Below are positions 41,546 through 50,032 of a stretch of 64,000 bases of DNA, piece after piece. Numbering within the stretch: the stretch's first letter is position 1; the number at the start of each line of letters is the position of its first letter. A program made the position numbers and the translations under genes. The notes under the pieces were generated by a model. That model searched no databases. It saw nothing but the letters and a program-made list of their open reading frames with translations, and was not told where the DNA came from. The stretch spans positions 2,480,001 to 2,544,000 of the forward strand of contig NZ_VFMY01000001.1 of NCBI RefSeq assembly GCF_006715305.1, written 5' to 3'. The DNA is from Arthrobacter sp. SLBN-100. GTDB taxonomy: Bacteria; Actinomycetota; Actinomycetes; Actinomycetales; Micrococcaceae.

Positions 41546-43470
41546 AATGCTGTGGCGAGGCTGAGTGCGGTGCCGTCGGCGAATTCGAACCGGCCGCCGC
41601 CGGCGCCGTGCTCCTGGTCAACAGGGACAAAGCGGACGGCATCGGCAGGTTCCGCGCTTGCCTGCCCGGCGAGGATAACGACGGCGGCATAGTCGCCGTC
41701 GTTTACCGTGCCCGACGTCCCGATCCAGGGAATTGTGAGCTGCTCCCCCATGGCGTGCGGCCCGCCCCGGCGCCAGGTGCCGGCGTCGTCCAACGGCGAG
41801 CCGAAGCCTTCCACGGGACGGATCCCACTGACCATTCCGGCTTCCGCGTCCACGGGCCAGCCGCCGAGCCGGAGCCTGGCTGCCTGTGCTGAGGCGGCGC
41901 CCCGCACCCGGACCAGCCGCAGCTCCACCGCGCCCCGTGTCACCGACACCACTGTGACTTCCGGCCCCGGGGTGGCTGTCCCCTTGGCACCGCTGCCGTG
42001 GTCCGGCCCGGCGTCGGGATCAACGGCAATCCAGTTAACGGTGCCGCGGGAGACACCCACCAGCACGCCGCCCAGGTCCTGCTGTCCCAGGTACTCAAAA
42101 CCCGTCCGGTGGGTGGCCTTACCTTCACCGTTCAGCAGGACGACGGCGTTGTCCAGGGACTCCGGCTCCAAGTCCGGGAACGTGGCGGTGGAGTAGCCGA
42201 GCCTGGCGTAAAGGGGTGAGTCGGCAACGGCAACTCCCGCGTTGGCGTGGTCCGTGCCGTGGTTCCGGATCCGGACCACGCCGTCGGCGACCGTGGCGTC
42301 CACCTGCCAGCCGGGTGCTTCCAGCAGCCGCCGGGTATCGCCCGTTTCCACTGGCAACGGCTCCTCCACGGAGGTCCACACAGGATGGCCGGCCGGCAGG
42401 GCGAGGCCCAGCATGCCCTTGGCGGCCCAGTACGGTGAGCCGGCGCCGGAATAGGACTGCTTCATCCCGGGGAATTCGCCGTGCCAGCCGATGGACAGCA
42501 GCCCGTCATCAGTGATGGAACCTCGCTTGACGAAGTAGTCCAGGATGCCTGAGGCGGCCCGCCGGCTGAGACCCGGGCTGAGCCGGCTGTGGCCCGAGAG
42601 TTCGCCAACCCAGAACGGGGCGGCTGCGGCGAAGCGGTAGATGAGGCTGCGGCCCTGGATCAGCGGGGCGCCATTGGCTCCCACCAGGTGTACGGCGTCG
42701 TCCAGGAAGTCCGCGAGCCGATCGCCGTCGAGCTTGGCCCTGGCCTGGACGCGCGGATCCTCGGGTGCCATCAGCTCCCACAGCTGCGGGTAAACCTGGA
42801 AGGCCCAGCCCACGTAATGGTCGTAGGCGCGTTCAGGCCCGTCCGCGAACCAGCCGTGACCGCGGTACAAGGAGTCGTGGATGGCAAGGCCGGCGTCGAT
42901 GTCCTCGTCGGAGTACTTGCCGCCCACAGACGCCAGGAAGGTTTCCACCACAATCTGGAACCACACCCAGTTGATGGGCGGGTATTCCTCGCCGATCACG
43001 GTCTCGAACCAGGCGATGAGTTGCTCCTGGACCCGCTGCGGGAGCTTGTCCCAGAGGACGTCCCGGGTCAGTGCCAGGCCAACCGCCAGGGACGCCGCCT
43101 CCACCTTCGCCTGGCCCAGCTCACCGGGCGTGGGCCAGCGGTCCGGATTGGCCGGGTTGGTTCCGGCATCCAGGCCCTTGGCATACCAGTCGGTGATCCA
43201 GCCAGCCCCCTCCGGATCGCCCTTGATGCGGAACGATGCCAGCAGGAAGGTCCGGGCGAAGGCTTCCAGCGAGTCACTGCGCGGGCCGTAGGCGCTGTGG
43301 GCTCCCGGCAGGTGGAGATTGGCGTGGTCGTCCGTGGCGTGGCGGTGCGCTGACCGCAGCAGGTAATCGGCATAGGCGGACCAGTGCTCCCGGGTCAGGC
43401 CGGTGTAGGGCGAAAGCCGGTGGTCCAGCGGAGGCAGGGCCAGGGAAACGGGAGGAGCTGTTGTTGGCAT
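41527..43470 (-). CDS. DUF2264 domain protein
   Basis: 647 residues, no signal peptide. The N-terminal two thirds is an alpha/alpha-barrel-like DUF2264 domain: LTREHWSAYADYLLRSAHR, PPINWVWFQIVVETFLASVG, YDHYVGWAFQVYPQLWELM, FVKRGSITDDGLLSIGWHGE and SYSGAGSPYWAAKGMLGLAL. The rest is a beta-sandwich-like domain. DUF2264 genes are common in plant-polysaccharide loci next to lyases and uronate enzymes. A glycosidase or lyase role is suspected, but I know of no settled activity. It is the last gene of the heparinase/regulator operon, 64 nt after the ThuA-like gene. Confidence 0.82.
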   Translation of the reverse strand: MPTTAPPVSLALPPLDHRLSPYTGLTREHWSAYADYLLRSAHRHATDDHANLHLPGAHSAYGPRSDSLEAFARTFLLASFRIKGDPEGAGWITDWYAKGLDAGTNPANPDRWPTPGELGQAKVEAASLAVGLALTRDVLWDKLPQRVQEQLIAWFETVIGEEYPPINWVWFQIVVETFLASVGGKYSDEDIDAGLAIHDSLYRGHGWFADGPERAYDHYVGWAFQVYPQLWELMAPEDPRVQARAKLDGDRLADFLDDAVHLVGANGAPLIQGRSLIYRFAAAAPFWVGELSGHSRLSPGLSRRAASGILDYFVKRGSITDDGLLSIGWHGEFPGMKQSYSGAGSPYWAAKGMLGLALPAGHPVWTSVEEPLPVETGDTRRLLEAPGWQVDATVADGVVRIRNHGTDHANAGVAVADSPLYARLGYSTATFPDLEPESLDNAVVLLNGEGKATHRTGFEYLGQQDLGGVLVGVSRGTVNWIAVDPDAGPDHGSGAKGTATPGPEVTVVSVTRGAVELRLVRVRGAASAQAARLRLGGWPVDAEAGMVSGIRPVEGFGSPLDDAGTWRRGGPHAMGEQLTIPWIGTSGTVNDGDYAAVVILAGQASAEPADAVRFVPVDQEHGAGGGRFEFADGTALSLATALEFLSS

Positions 43471-43534
43471 GGATTCCTCAAGGTTCAGGAGCGGAGGGTC
43501 TTCGGGATTATGGGATTCAGGTTGTCAGCGCTGT

Positions 43535-44293
43535 TCAATCCGTCAGCCAGGCAAGGGCGCGGTGGAGCAGTTCGCGGTGTTCGGCTGATTCGTAGGAGGC
43601 GGCGTCATGGCCCAGGGCATCGTAAAAAGTCCGGCCGGCCGGTCCTCGGCCGGGCTTAACACGCTCAGCACTTCGCTCGAAGGACCACATCACCGGGTGC
43701 TCCACGCCGTCATGGGTGTGGGTGGCATGGACCTTGATGCCCGGAGCGGTCCGCAGCCAGCTGTACCGCTCATCCAACAGCTTGAAGTCGGGGATCCCGG
43801 CAACAAGGGGTCCGGAATCGGGCACGATGTGGATGGCAGCCGGCCCATACTCCGGGTGCATCGATTGGCCCCGCACCCAGCGGCCGCCTACCCCGGTTTC
43901 CCATGCGGGCAGGTCCAGGAAGCTGGTGGAGCTGACATGGCTGACCAGCATAGGACGCGCGGAGTCCAGCCAGCGGCTCAGTCCGGCCCTGGCGTCCGGC
44001 GTACCGGGAGACGGCAACTCATCGCGGGGCAGGCCTACGTTGACCACCAGGAGATCCGGCAGGGCCGAGTCTTCGCCCAGTGCCAGGGTTTCCAAGGCGG
44101 CGTCCACGTCCGCGGGGACGTCGACGTCGTAACCCGTCTCCCGCAACAGCCCCGCCAAAGCCGCTGACGTTTCAGCAAAGGGATGCCAGGGGTCGGCATA
44201 GCGGCCCACGCCGCTCAACAGCATTGCGCGTCTGGGGCCCGCCTCCGGCGACACAGGTTGCGCCAAAGATTCCGGCACCCGTCCCACTCTCAC
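43535..44293 (-). CDS. ThuA-like protein, second copy
   Basis: 252 residues. I choose GTG 44293 because it overlaps the regulator's stop by 4 nt (GTGA) and has AGGAA 5 nt upstream; GTG 44278 and an internal Met are alternatives. The ThuA fold shows in RAMLLSGVGRYADPWHPFAE, LPDLLVVNVGL, RPMLVSHVSSTSFLDLPAWE, and HATHTHDGVEHPVMWSFE, with a C-terminal HRELLHRALAWLTD. It is only distantly similar to the copy at 40732-41481 and lies in a different operon, without a ThuB partner. Confidence 0.75.
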   Translation of the reverse strand: MRVGRVPESLAQPVSPEAGPRRAMLLSGVGRYADPWHPFAETSAALAGLLRETGYDVDVPADVDAALETLALGEDSALPDLLVVNVGLPRDELPSPGTPDARAGLSRWLDSARPMLVSHVSSTSFLDLPAWETGVGGRWVRGQSMHPEYGPAAIHIVPDSGPLVAGIPDFKLLDERYSWLRTAPGIKVHATHTHDGVEHPVMWSFERSAERVKPGRGPAGRTFYDALGHDAASYESAEHRELLHRALAWLTD

Positions 44294-45438
44294 AGGGATT
44301 CCTGCAGCATGCCAGTGACGGGCACGCGCGGGCCGCCCAGGGAAGATTCGCGCAGGATCAGCTCCGGATTCAGCTCGATCCGGTGGACCGGCCGCATCCG
44401 TCCCTCGGCCAGGCGCGCCGCCATCAGCTGCACCGCCACCTTCCCCACATATTGCTTGGGCGGCCGCACGGCGGAGATGGCGGGCTCGGCGAGGTAGGCC
44501 ACCTCGTCGTCGTACCCCACAATGGCCATGTCCCCCGGCACTGCCCGTCCCCGGTCCACGCAATGCTGCACAAAAGCCACGGCCTGGGTGTCCGAATGGA
44601 CCAGCATGGCGGTGGTCCCGGTCTTTTCGCACAACTCCAGGACGTGGTCGAAGTGCTTTGCGCGCTCCCCGTTCTCCTGCTTTGCCGAGTCCTCGTGCAC
44701 CGATCCCTGCAGCGGGATCTTCAGGGCAGCAAGCGCCTGCCGCCAGCCGCGCACCACATGCGGGCTGGTGGGGCTGGAGGAGTCGGTGAGGCAGCCGATC
44801 CGGCGGTGCCCCTCCTGCCACAGGTGCCGGACCGCCATGCCGGCGCCGAACGCGTGGTCCGTGGCCACCCATTCCAGCCGGTGGGCGGGGATTTCGATGG
44901 GCGACCGGCGTTCTGCCAGCACCACGGGAATGGGCAGCGCGTTGAGCCAGCGCAGCAACTCCTGCCCCTGGTTACCGGTCATGTCCGGCGCCACGATCAG
45001 CCCGTCCACGTTCTGGTTGTCCAGCAGGGCCTGCACCTGCCGCCGGTTGTCGGCGGCGTCGTAGGCAGAGCCGCGCACCAGGATCCGCAGGTTCTGTTCC
45101 TCCGCTTCGGCGCGGGCGCCGCTGATGACCTGCGGCCAGTAGTAGTCCAGTGACGGAACCACCATGCCGATGGCGTAACTGTGCTGCTGGGGCCGGCCCG
45201 CTGCCGACGACCGGTCCAGCCGGCTGGGCAGCGTTGCGCCGCCGTGGACCCGCGACACCAGGCCCTCGTCCGCCAGGAGGTTCACGTCACGGCGGATTGT
45301 CAGCTCGCTGACCCCCAATTTCACGGCGATGTCACGGACGGTGATGGCGCCGTGCGCGCGCAGTTCCTCCATCAGCCGTTCCCGGCGCTGGAGCGAAAAG
45401 AGCGCCTTTCCTGCTTCGTGCGGTTGGTCGGGGCTCAT
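44290..45438 (-). CDS. Chimeric regulator: DeoR-type HTH fused to LacI-type sensor domain
   Basis: 382 residues. The N-terminus is a DeoR winged helix (RRERLMEELRAHGAITVRDI, ending SELTIRRDVNLLADEGLVSR VHGG). The rest is not the usual DeoR sugar-phosphate isomerase domain but a LacI/GalR-type periplasmic-binding fold (IGMVVPSLDYYWPQVISGAR, NVDGLIVAPDMTG, GDMAIVGYDDEVAYLAEPAI). It therefore probably senses an unphosphorylated sugar. It is translationally coupled to the heparinase-like gene (ATGA overlap at 45435-45438) and to the ThuA-like gene (GTGA overlap). The likely target is the divergent promoter region at 47406-47564. Confidence 0.85.
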   Translation of the reverse strand: MSPDQPHEAGKALFSLQRRERLMEELRAHGAITVRDIAVKLGVSELTIRRDVNLLADEGLVSRVHGGATLPSRLDRSSAAGRPQQHSYAIGMVVPSLDYYWPQVISGARAEAEEQNLRILVRGSAYDAADNRRQVQALLDNQNVDGLIVAPDMTGNQGQELLRWLNALPIPVVLAERRSPIEIPAHRLEWVATDHAFGAGMAVRHLWQEGHRRIGCLTDSSSPTSPHVVRGWRQALAALKIPLQGSVHEDSAKQENGERAKHFDHVLELCEKTGTTAMLVHSDTQAVAFVQHCVDRGRAVPGDMAIVGYDDEVAYLAEPAISAVRPPKQYVGKVAVQLMAARLAEGRMRPVHRIELNPELILRESSLGGPRVPVTGMLQESL

Positions 45439-47405
45439 GCTGATGCCTCCACGGTGAGGGTGAATGCGCCGGCGGCGCTTGGATTTTCAGGCAGGCCCGC
45501 GGGCAGGCGGAAGCGCAGGCGCGTCAGCTTCGCTCCCCAGATGTCCGCGAGGAGGGGATCGTCCAGCAGCCACTCGTCAACGAGGACGACGGCGGCGGCA
45601 GGCTCCCAGCGCAGAATGGCTCCGCGGGTTGTCCCGGCGGCGGGGATGCCCGCGGGCAGGACCATGACTGTCCCATGCCCCACAGTGACGGTGCCGGCTG
45701 CGAGATAGGTGATGTCGACGTCGGACGTTCCGCTTTCCGGCGGTACGCCCAGGTCCCAGCGGTCCGCGACCTCGACCTTCCGGGCTTTCCGGTCCAGCGA
45801 TGCCGTGCGGACCCACTGGTCAGGGCGCAAACCATAGGCCGCCCCGAGCGCCAGCTGGATCGTGGGATCCCCAGGCTCCGGGGCCCGCAGCACCTCGGCA
45901 TCGAACTCGGCGCCCGTCCCCTGCTCCAAGCCAAAGGGGGCCGGAACGCTGTGCCAGTCGCTCTGCATGGCGCGGATCTGATAGCGGTCAGGGCCGAAGG
46001 TTTTGGCCGTGTACGTGGGCTGTCCGGCGTCGACGAGGAGGGGCACGCCGTCAACGGCCAGCACCACCGAGCCGACATCGCGATGGTTGTGATGCTCGCC
46101 GTTGTGCCCGCCCTTCGCCGCCAGGAACAAGCCTTCCGTGTTGCCTGCCTGCTCGCGCGCCGCCATGATCTGCACGGAAGGAAGGTAGGTGAAGGGAACC
46201 AGGGGCGGTTGTGGTGCTGTAGAGGTATCGGCCGCAGTCAGGAGCGAGTGCAGGACCCTTCCGAGGCCCGACGCCGGCTCCGGCTGCGGGGAAACCATAG
46301 CCGCCGCGTGCCGGACGGCATCCTTGTCCCCAAGACGCGCGGCCCACCCCTGCAGCATGTCCCACGGCAGCGCCTTGGCTGCCTGGGCGGGGCCGTCCGC
46401 AACGTTCAGGAACCAGGTGTTTCCAAGGTGCATCCGGTGCGGGAAGGCAACCAGTTCCCGGATCACTGGAAGGTCCGCATCGAGGGCGCCGCCGGTAGCT
46501 TCTTCGAGCAGGGCAAGCCCTTCCAGCATCCGCCCTGCCCCGTTCCACCAGTACGCGAAGCCCTCGTCGATGGCGCCATCTGCGGGCAGGGAGGCGAGGA
46601 AGCGGTCCAGTCCCTCGATACAGCGGGCAACTGTTCGAACCTGTTCGTTTGGATCATCGACGAGGAAGATCGCGGCGGCGAGGAGGTTGGAATGAATCCA
46701 CGGGTTCCAGTTGTGGACGTTGCCGTCCAGCCCCAGCCAGTGCCAGTCAAGGCGTTCGAGGAAGGGTTGGATGACACGTTCGTCCGTTTCCTCCCGGATG
46801 CGGCGGCGCAGGCCAGGGGCCCTGTTGTCCAGCTGTTCACCGAGGACGTGGTCCAGCCAGGCGAGCTGGGCCGCAACCTCGCCGGCACCCAGGTCCAGGT
46901 AAGGCCGGGACTTACGGGGCACCACCTCTCCGGAGCGGGAAAACACGTCATCGTGCGCGGCCCAGCTCCAGGAGCTTTGCTCGCACAGGAGGTAGGCGCC
47001 GTCGATGACCTCGTCAAGCCAGTCCTGCCCGCCGGCGCCTTCGGTACCGGATTCTGCGGCACTGTCGGGGAGCAACGCCATGACCACTGCCCGGGTGATG
47101 CGCTGCTGGCGGGCGGCTACCAGGCCCTCGTAGGCGGTGCGGTTGCCGTCGCGGAAATAGCGGGCGTAGTGCGAGACGAGGGGCTGCGGCCACTCGGTGC
47201 CCTTCTCCTCACGGGCCTGCCGGCCCAGCGCCGCGAGCGCCGCAGCGGGAAGCTTTTCCCAGGCTCCGTTCCCGGCTGGCCGGACCCGGAGACGCCCGCG
47301 CGCTCCAGCGAGGAGTTCCGCCAGTTCGGGCCCGGAAGCGTTGCTGCCCCATGCGGACGCCAGGGGTGCTTCACAGGTGGCCGTCGGCACGGTGTTGTGG
47401 GCCAT
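45435..47405 (-). CDS. Heparinase II/III-family polysaccharide lyase
   Basis: 656 residues without a signal peptide, so it probably acts on imported oligosaccharides. N-terminal alpha/alpha toroid: SHYARYFRDGNRTAYEGLVA, the run HNWNPWIHSNLLAAAIFLVD, and DEGFAYWWNGAGRMLEGLAL, which carry the Asn/Tyr/His catalytic-type residues. The C-terminal beta-sandwich contains AAKGGHNGEHHNHRDVGSVV, the signature of heparinase II/III-like lyases. The family cleaves uronic-acid-containing glycans by beta-elimination, and the natural substrate in soil bacteria is often plant or bacterial uronan rather than heparin. First gene of the minus-strand operon. Confidence 0.85.
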   Translation of the reverse strand: MAHNTVPTATCEAPLASAWGSNASGPELAELLAGARGRLRVRPAGNGAWEKLPAAALAALGRQAREEKGTEWPQPLVSHYARYFRDGNRTAYEGLVAARQQRITRAVVMALLPDSAAESGTEGAGGQDWLDEVIDGAYLLCEQSSWSWAAHDDVFSRSGEVVPRKSRPYLDLGAGEVAAQLAWLDHVLGEQLDNRAPGLRRRIREETDERVIQPFLERLDWHWLGLDGNVHNWNPWIHSNLLAAAIFLVDDPNEQVRTVARCIEGLDRFLASLPADGAIDEGFAYWWNGAGRMLEGLALLEEATGGALDADLPVIRELVAFPHRMHLGNTWFLNVADGPAQAAKALPWDMLQGWAARLGDKDAVRHAAAMVSPQPEPASGLGRVLHSLLTAADTSTAPQPPLVPFTYLPSVQIMAAREQAGNTEGLFLAAKGGHNGEHHNHRDVGSVVLAVDGVPLLVDAGQPTYTAKTFGPDRYQIRAMQSDWHSVPAPFGLEQGTGAEFDAEVLRAPEPGDPTIQLALGAAYGLRPDQWVRTASLDRKARKVEVADRWDLGVPPESGTSDVDITYLAAGTVTVGHGTVMVLPAGIPAAGTTRGAILRWEPAAAVVLVDEWLLDDPLLADIWGAKLTRLRFRLPAGLPENPSAAGAFTLTVEASA

Positions 47406-47419
47406 GGATTTCTTTCTCT

Positions 47420-47468
47420 TGTTCGAGTGTGATCGTTTCAGGGCGAGTAAGAACAGCTTGAATGTTCT
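47420..47468. promoter_or_regulatory. Candidate operator in the divergent polysaccharide-locus promoter
   Basis: AGAACAGCTTGAATGTTCT (47450-47468) is an inverted repeat AGAACA-N7-TGTTCT; another TGTTC half-site lies at 47420-47424. It sits between the divergent lyase and dehydrogenase operons and is the best candidate site for the DeoR-LacI chimera. Confidence 0.5.
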
Positions 47469-47564
47469 GTCTTGTTTATGAGTATCTACTGAATGTTAGA
47501 TGTGATGCAAGACATGGTTCAACCCGAACGGGTCAAGCCACAGAATGCGAAAGGAGGATCCCTG

Positions 47565-48578
47565 ATGTCACTGAAGCCCAAGGCGTTGCTGGTCATGAAC
47601 AGTGGAACCTTTGCCGATCAATTTGATTCCACCCGGCTGGAACGGTTGGGCAACGTTGTTGATCTTGGCGCCAACCCCTGGACGCCTTCGCTGGATGATC
47701 CAGAACTCGCCGGGCGGCTTTCCGACGTTGAAATTCTCCTGACCAGCTGGGGCGTACCCCGCCTCACTGCGGCGAGGCTGGAGCGCATGCCCAAGCTCCG
47801 CGCTGTCTTCCACTGCGCGGGCACCGTCCGCAGCTTCGTCAGCGAAGAACTGTGGCAACGCGGGATCTTGGTGACCAACGGTGCGGACGCCAATGCCATT
47901 CCGGTGGCAGAGTTCACCTTCGCCTCCATCGTCCTTGCGGGGAAGAAGGCGCATGTACTGTCCAATGACGCCCGCACCTTCCGGGAGGACTGGAGCTACA
48001 GTACGCGGCGCGGGGAGCTGGGCAATATCGGCCGGGTTGTCGGCGTGATCGGGTTCTCCCGCATCGGGCGCCGGGTGGTGCAGCTGGTGCAGCAACTGCA
48101 GGACGTGACCTGCCTGGTCAGCGATCCCCATGCGGATCCACTGGCGGTAGCGGCGGCCGGCGGGCGCCTCGTTCCGATGGAGGAGCTCCTGCCCGCCTCG
48201 GACGTCGTCACGGTCCATGCCCCCGCCCTGCCCGAGACCCGGCATATGATCGGTACCCGGGAGCTGCGGGCCATGAAGGACCACGCAACCCTGATCAACA
48301 CCGCCCGCGGATCCCTCGTTGACACCAAAGCCCTCGAAGCCGAGTGCGCCACCGGGCGCATCACGGCCTTGCTGGACGTCACCGAACCCGAGCCCCTGCC
48401 CGCGGACTCCGTGCTGTACAGCCTCCCCAACGTCATCATCACCCCGCACATCGCCGGTTCACTGGGAACAGAAACCCGCAGGATGTCCGATGCCGCCCTG
48501 GACGACCTGGAACGGTACCTCACCGGCCGGGAACTCCTCGCCCAGGTGCTCCACGAGGACCTCTCCCTCAGCGCCTGA
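47565..48578 (+). CDS. D-isomer-specific 2-hydroxyacid dehydrogenase family protein
   Basis: 337 residues. ATG 47565 follows a strong AAGGAGG; an earlier in-frame ATG is less likely. NAD-binding motif at GRVVGVIGFSRIGRRVVQLV, the catalytic Arg region INTARGSLVDTKALE and the catalytic His-type motif PNVIITPHIAGSLGTETRRM are in place. Substrate could be glycerate, glyoxylate/hydroxypyruvate or a uronate-derived hydroxyacid; the locus favours a sugar-acid product, but this is inference. First gene of the rightward operon. Confidence 0.85.
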   Translation: MSLKPKALLVMNSGTFADQFDSTRLERLGNVVDLGANPWTPSLDDPELAGRLSDVEILLTSWGVPRLTAARLERMPKLRAVFHCAGTVRSFVSEELWQRGILVTNGADANAIPVAEFTFASIVLAGKKAHVLSNDARTFREDWSYSTRRGELGNIGRVVGVIGFSRIGRRVVQLVQQLQDVTCLVSDPHADPLAVAAAGGRLVPMEELLPASDVVTVHAPALPETRHMIGTRELRAMKDHATLINTARGSLVDTKALEAECATGRITALLDVTEPEPLPADSVLYSLPNVIITPHIAGSLGTETRRMSDAALDDLERYLTGRELLAQVLHEDLSLSA

Positions 48579-48632
48579 CCAAATACACCTCCGCCGCTAC
48601 GGCAAAATTGAAACCCTACAAAGGAGAACGCA

Positions 48633-49913
48633 ATGAAGCGCACAACCCTCGCCGCCATCGCCCTGGCAGTGACCGCCGGGCTGGGCCTGACCGGTTGCGC
48701 AGGTGCCGCAGGCCCCGCCGAACCCCAGGGCCAGGAAGGCAAGACCCGGCTGACGGTGTCCGTCTGGAACTATGAAGGCACCCCGGAATTCAAGGCGCTG
48801 TTTGACAGCTACGAGGCCGCCAACCCGACCGTGGACATTGAGCCCGTAGACATCCTCGCCGATGACTACCCGCAGAAAGTCACCACCATGCTGGCCGGCG
48901 GCGACACCACGGACGTGCTGACCATGAAGAACGTCATCGATTACGCCCGGTACGCCAACAACGGCCAGCTGCAGGAAATCAACAACGTGGTGGACACCGT
49001 GGGCAAGGACAACCTCGCCGGCATCGACGCCTTCGACATCGACGGCAAGTACTTCGCAGCCCCGTACCGCCAGGACTTCTGGCTGCTGTACTACAACAAG
49101 GACCTCTTCAAGGCCGCCGGGATCGAAGATCCCAAGGACCTGACCTGGGAGAAGTACACCGAGATCGCCAAGAAGCTCAGTTCCGAAGCCGGCGGCAAGA
49201 AGGTCTACGGCACCTACCACCACATCTGGCGCTCCGTGGTCCAGGCCATCGCCGCCGCGCAGAACGACGCCGACCAGAACAGCGGCGAATACAACTTCTT
49301 CGAGGACCAGTACAACACCGCCCTGGATTTGCAGAAGAGCGGCGCAACCCTCGACTTCGGCACGGCCAAGAGCCAGAAGACCAGCTACCGCACCATGTTC
49401 GAATCCGGCCAGGCCGCCATGATGCCCATGGGCACCTGGTACATCGCGGGCATCCTGCAGGCCAAGAAGGACGGCAAAACCAACGTCAACTGGGGCCTGG
49501 CACCCCTGCCGCAGAAGGACGCGGACGGCAAGGTCACCACGTTCGGCTCCCCCACCGCCTTCGCGGTGAACAAGAACGCCGCGCACTCCGATGAAGCCAA
49601 GAAGTTCATCGAATGGGCCGCCGGCGAGGAGGGCGCCAAGGCCATCTCCAAGATCGGTGTTGTCCCTGCGCTCCAGAACGAGTCCGTCACCGCCGAATAC
49701 TTCAAGCTGGATGGCCTGCCCTCCGATGAACTGTCCAAGAAGGCCTTCACCCCCGACGAAACCGCCCTCGAAATGCCGGTGAGCGATAAGTCCGCTGCCA
49801 CGGACAAGGTCCTCAACCAGGAGCACGACCTCATCATGGTCGGCGAGCGCTCCGTGGCCGACGGCATCGCCGAGATGGGCAAGCGCGTCACGAGCGAAGT
49901 CCTCGGCAAGTAG
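48633..49913 (+). CDS. CUT1 ABC importer solute-binding lipoprotein (polysaccharide locus)
   Basis: 426 residues. Lipobox GLTGC (Cys about residue 21). Family 1 sugar-binding motifs include LTVSVWNYEGTPEFKALFDS, YDILADDYPQKVTTMLAGGD-like sequence, and AAPYRQDFWLLYYNKDLFKA; mid-protein GTYHHIWRSVVQAIAA and SGQAAMMPMGTWYIAGIL follow. It probably binds an oligosaccharide released by secreted enzymes. A strong hairpin separates it from the permease gene. Confidence 0.88.
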   Translation: MKRTTLAAIALAVTAGLGLTGCAGAAGPAEPQGQEGKTRLTVSVWNYEGTPEFKALFDSYEAANPTVDIEPVDILADDYPQKVTTMLAGGDTTDVLTMKNVIDYARYANNGQLQEINNVVDTVGKDNLAGIDAFDIDGKYFAAPYRQDFWLLYYNKDLFKAAGIEDPKDLTWEKYTEIAKKLSSEAGGKKVYGTYHHIWRSVVQAIAAAQNDADQNSGEYNFFEDQYNTALDLQKSGATLDFGTAKSQKTSYRTMFESGQAAMMPMGTWYIAGILQAKKDGKTNVNWGLAPLPQKDADGKVTTFGSPTAFAVNKNAAHSDEAKKFIEWAAGEEGAKAISKIGVVPALQNESVTAEYFKLDGLPSDELSKKAFTPDETALEMPVSDKSAATDKVLNQEHDLIMVGERSVADGIAEMGKRVTSEVLGK

Positions 49914-49933
49914 CCGGGCCAGTAACACTCCCC

Positions 49934-49977
49934 GGTTCCGGTGCTGCGTCCCAGGGCGCGGCACCGAATCCGGAACC
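49934..49977 (+). terminator. Intra-operon hairpin after the binding-protein gene
   Basis: GGTTCCGGTGC (49934-49944) pairs with GCACCG...CCGGAACC (49961-49977) with a small AAT bulge. As at 12322-12366, it lies between the binding-protein and permease genes and could raise the binding-protein share. Confidence 0.6.
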
Positions 49978-50032
49978 TGAACTCTCCTGATCCTGAAATG
50001 GAGGAACGCTTCCGGCCCCGGGAGCGGTCATC

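Noticed and set aside
45675..47432. 585-codon plus-strand frame opposite the heparinase-like gene
   Set aside because: No recognisable protein features and no start context. The minus strand carries the heparinase II/III motifs and fits the operon overlaps.
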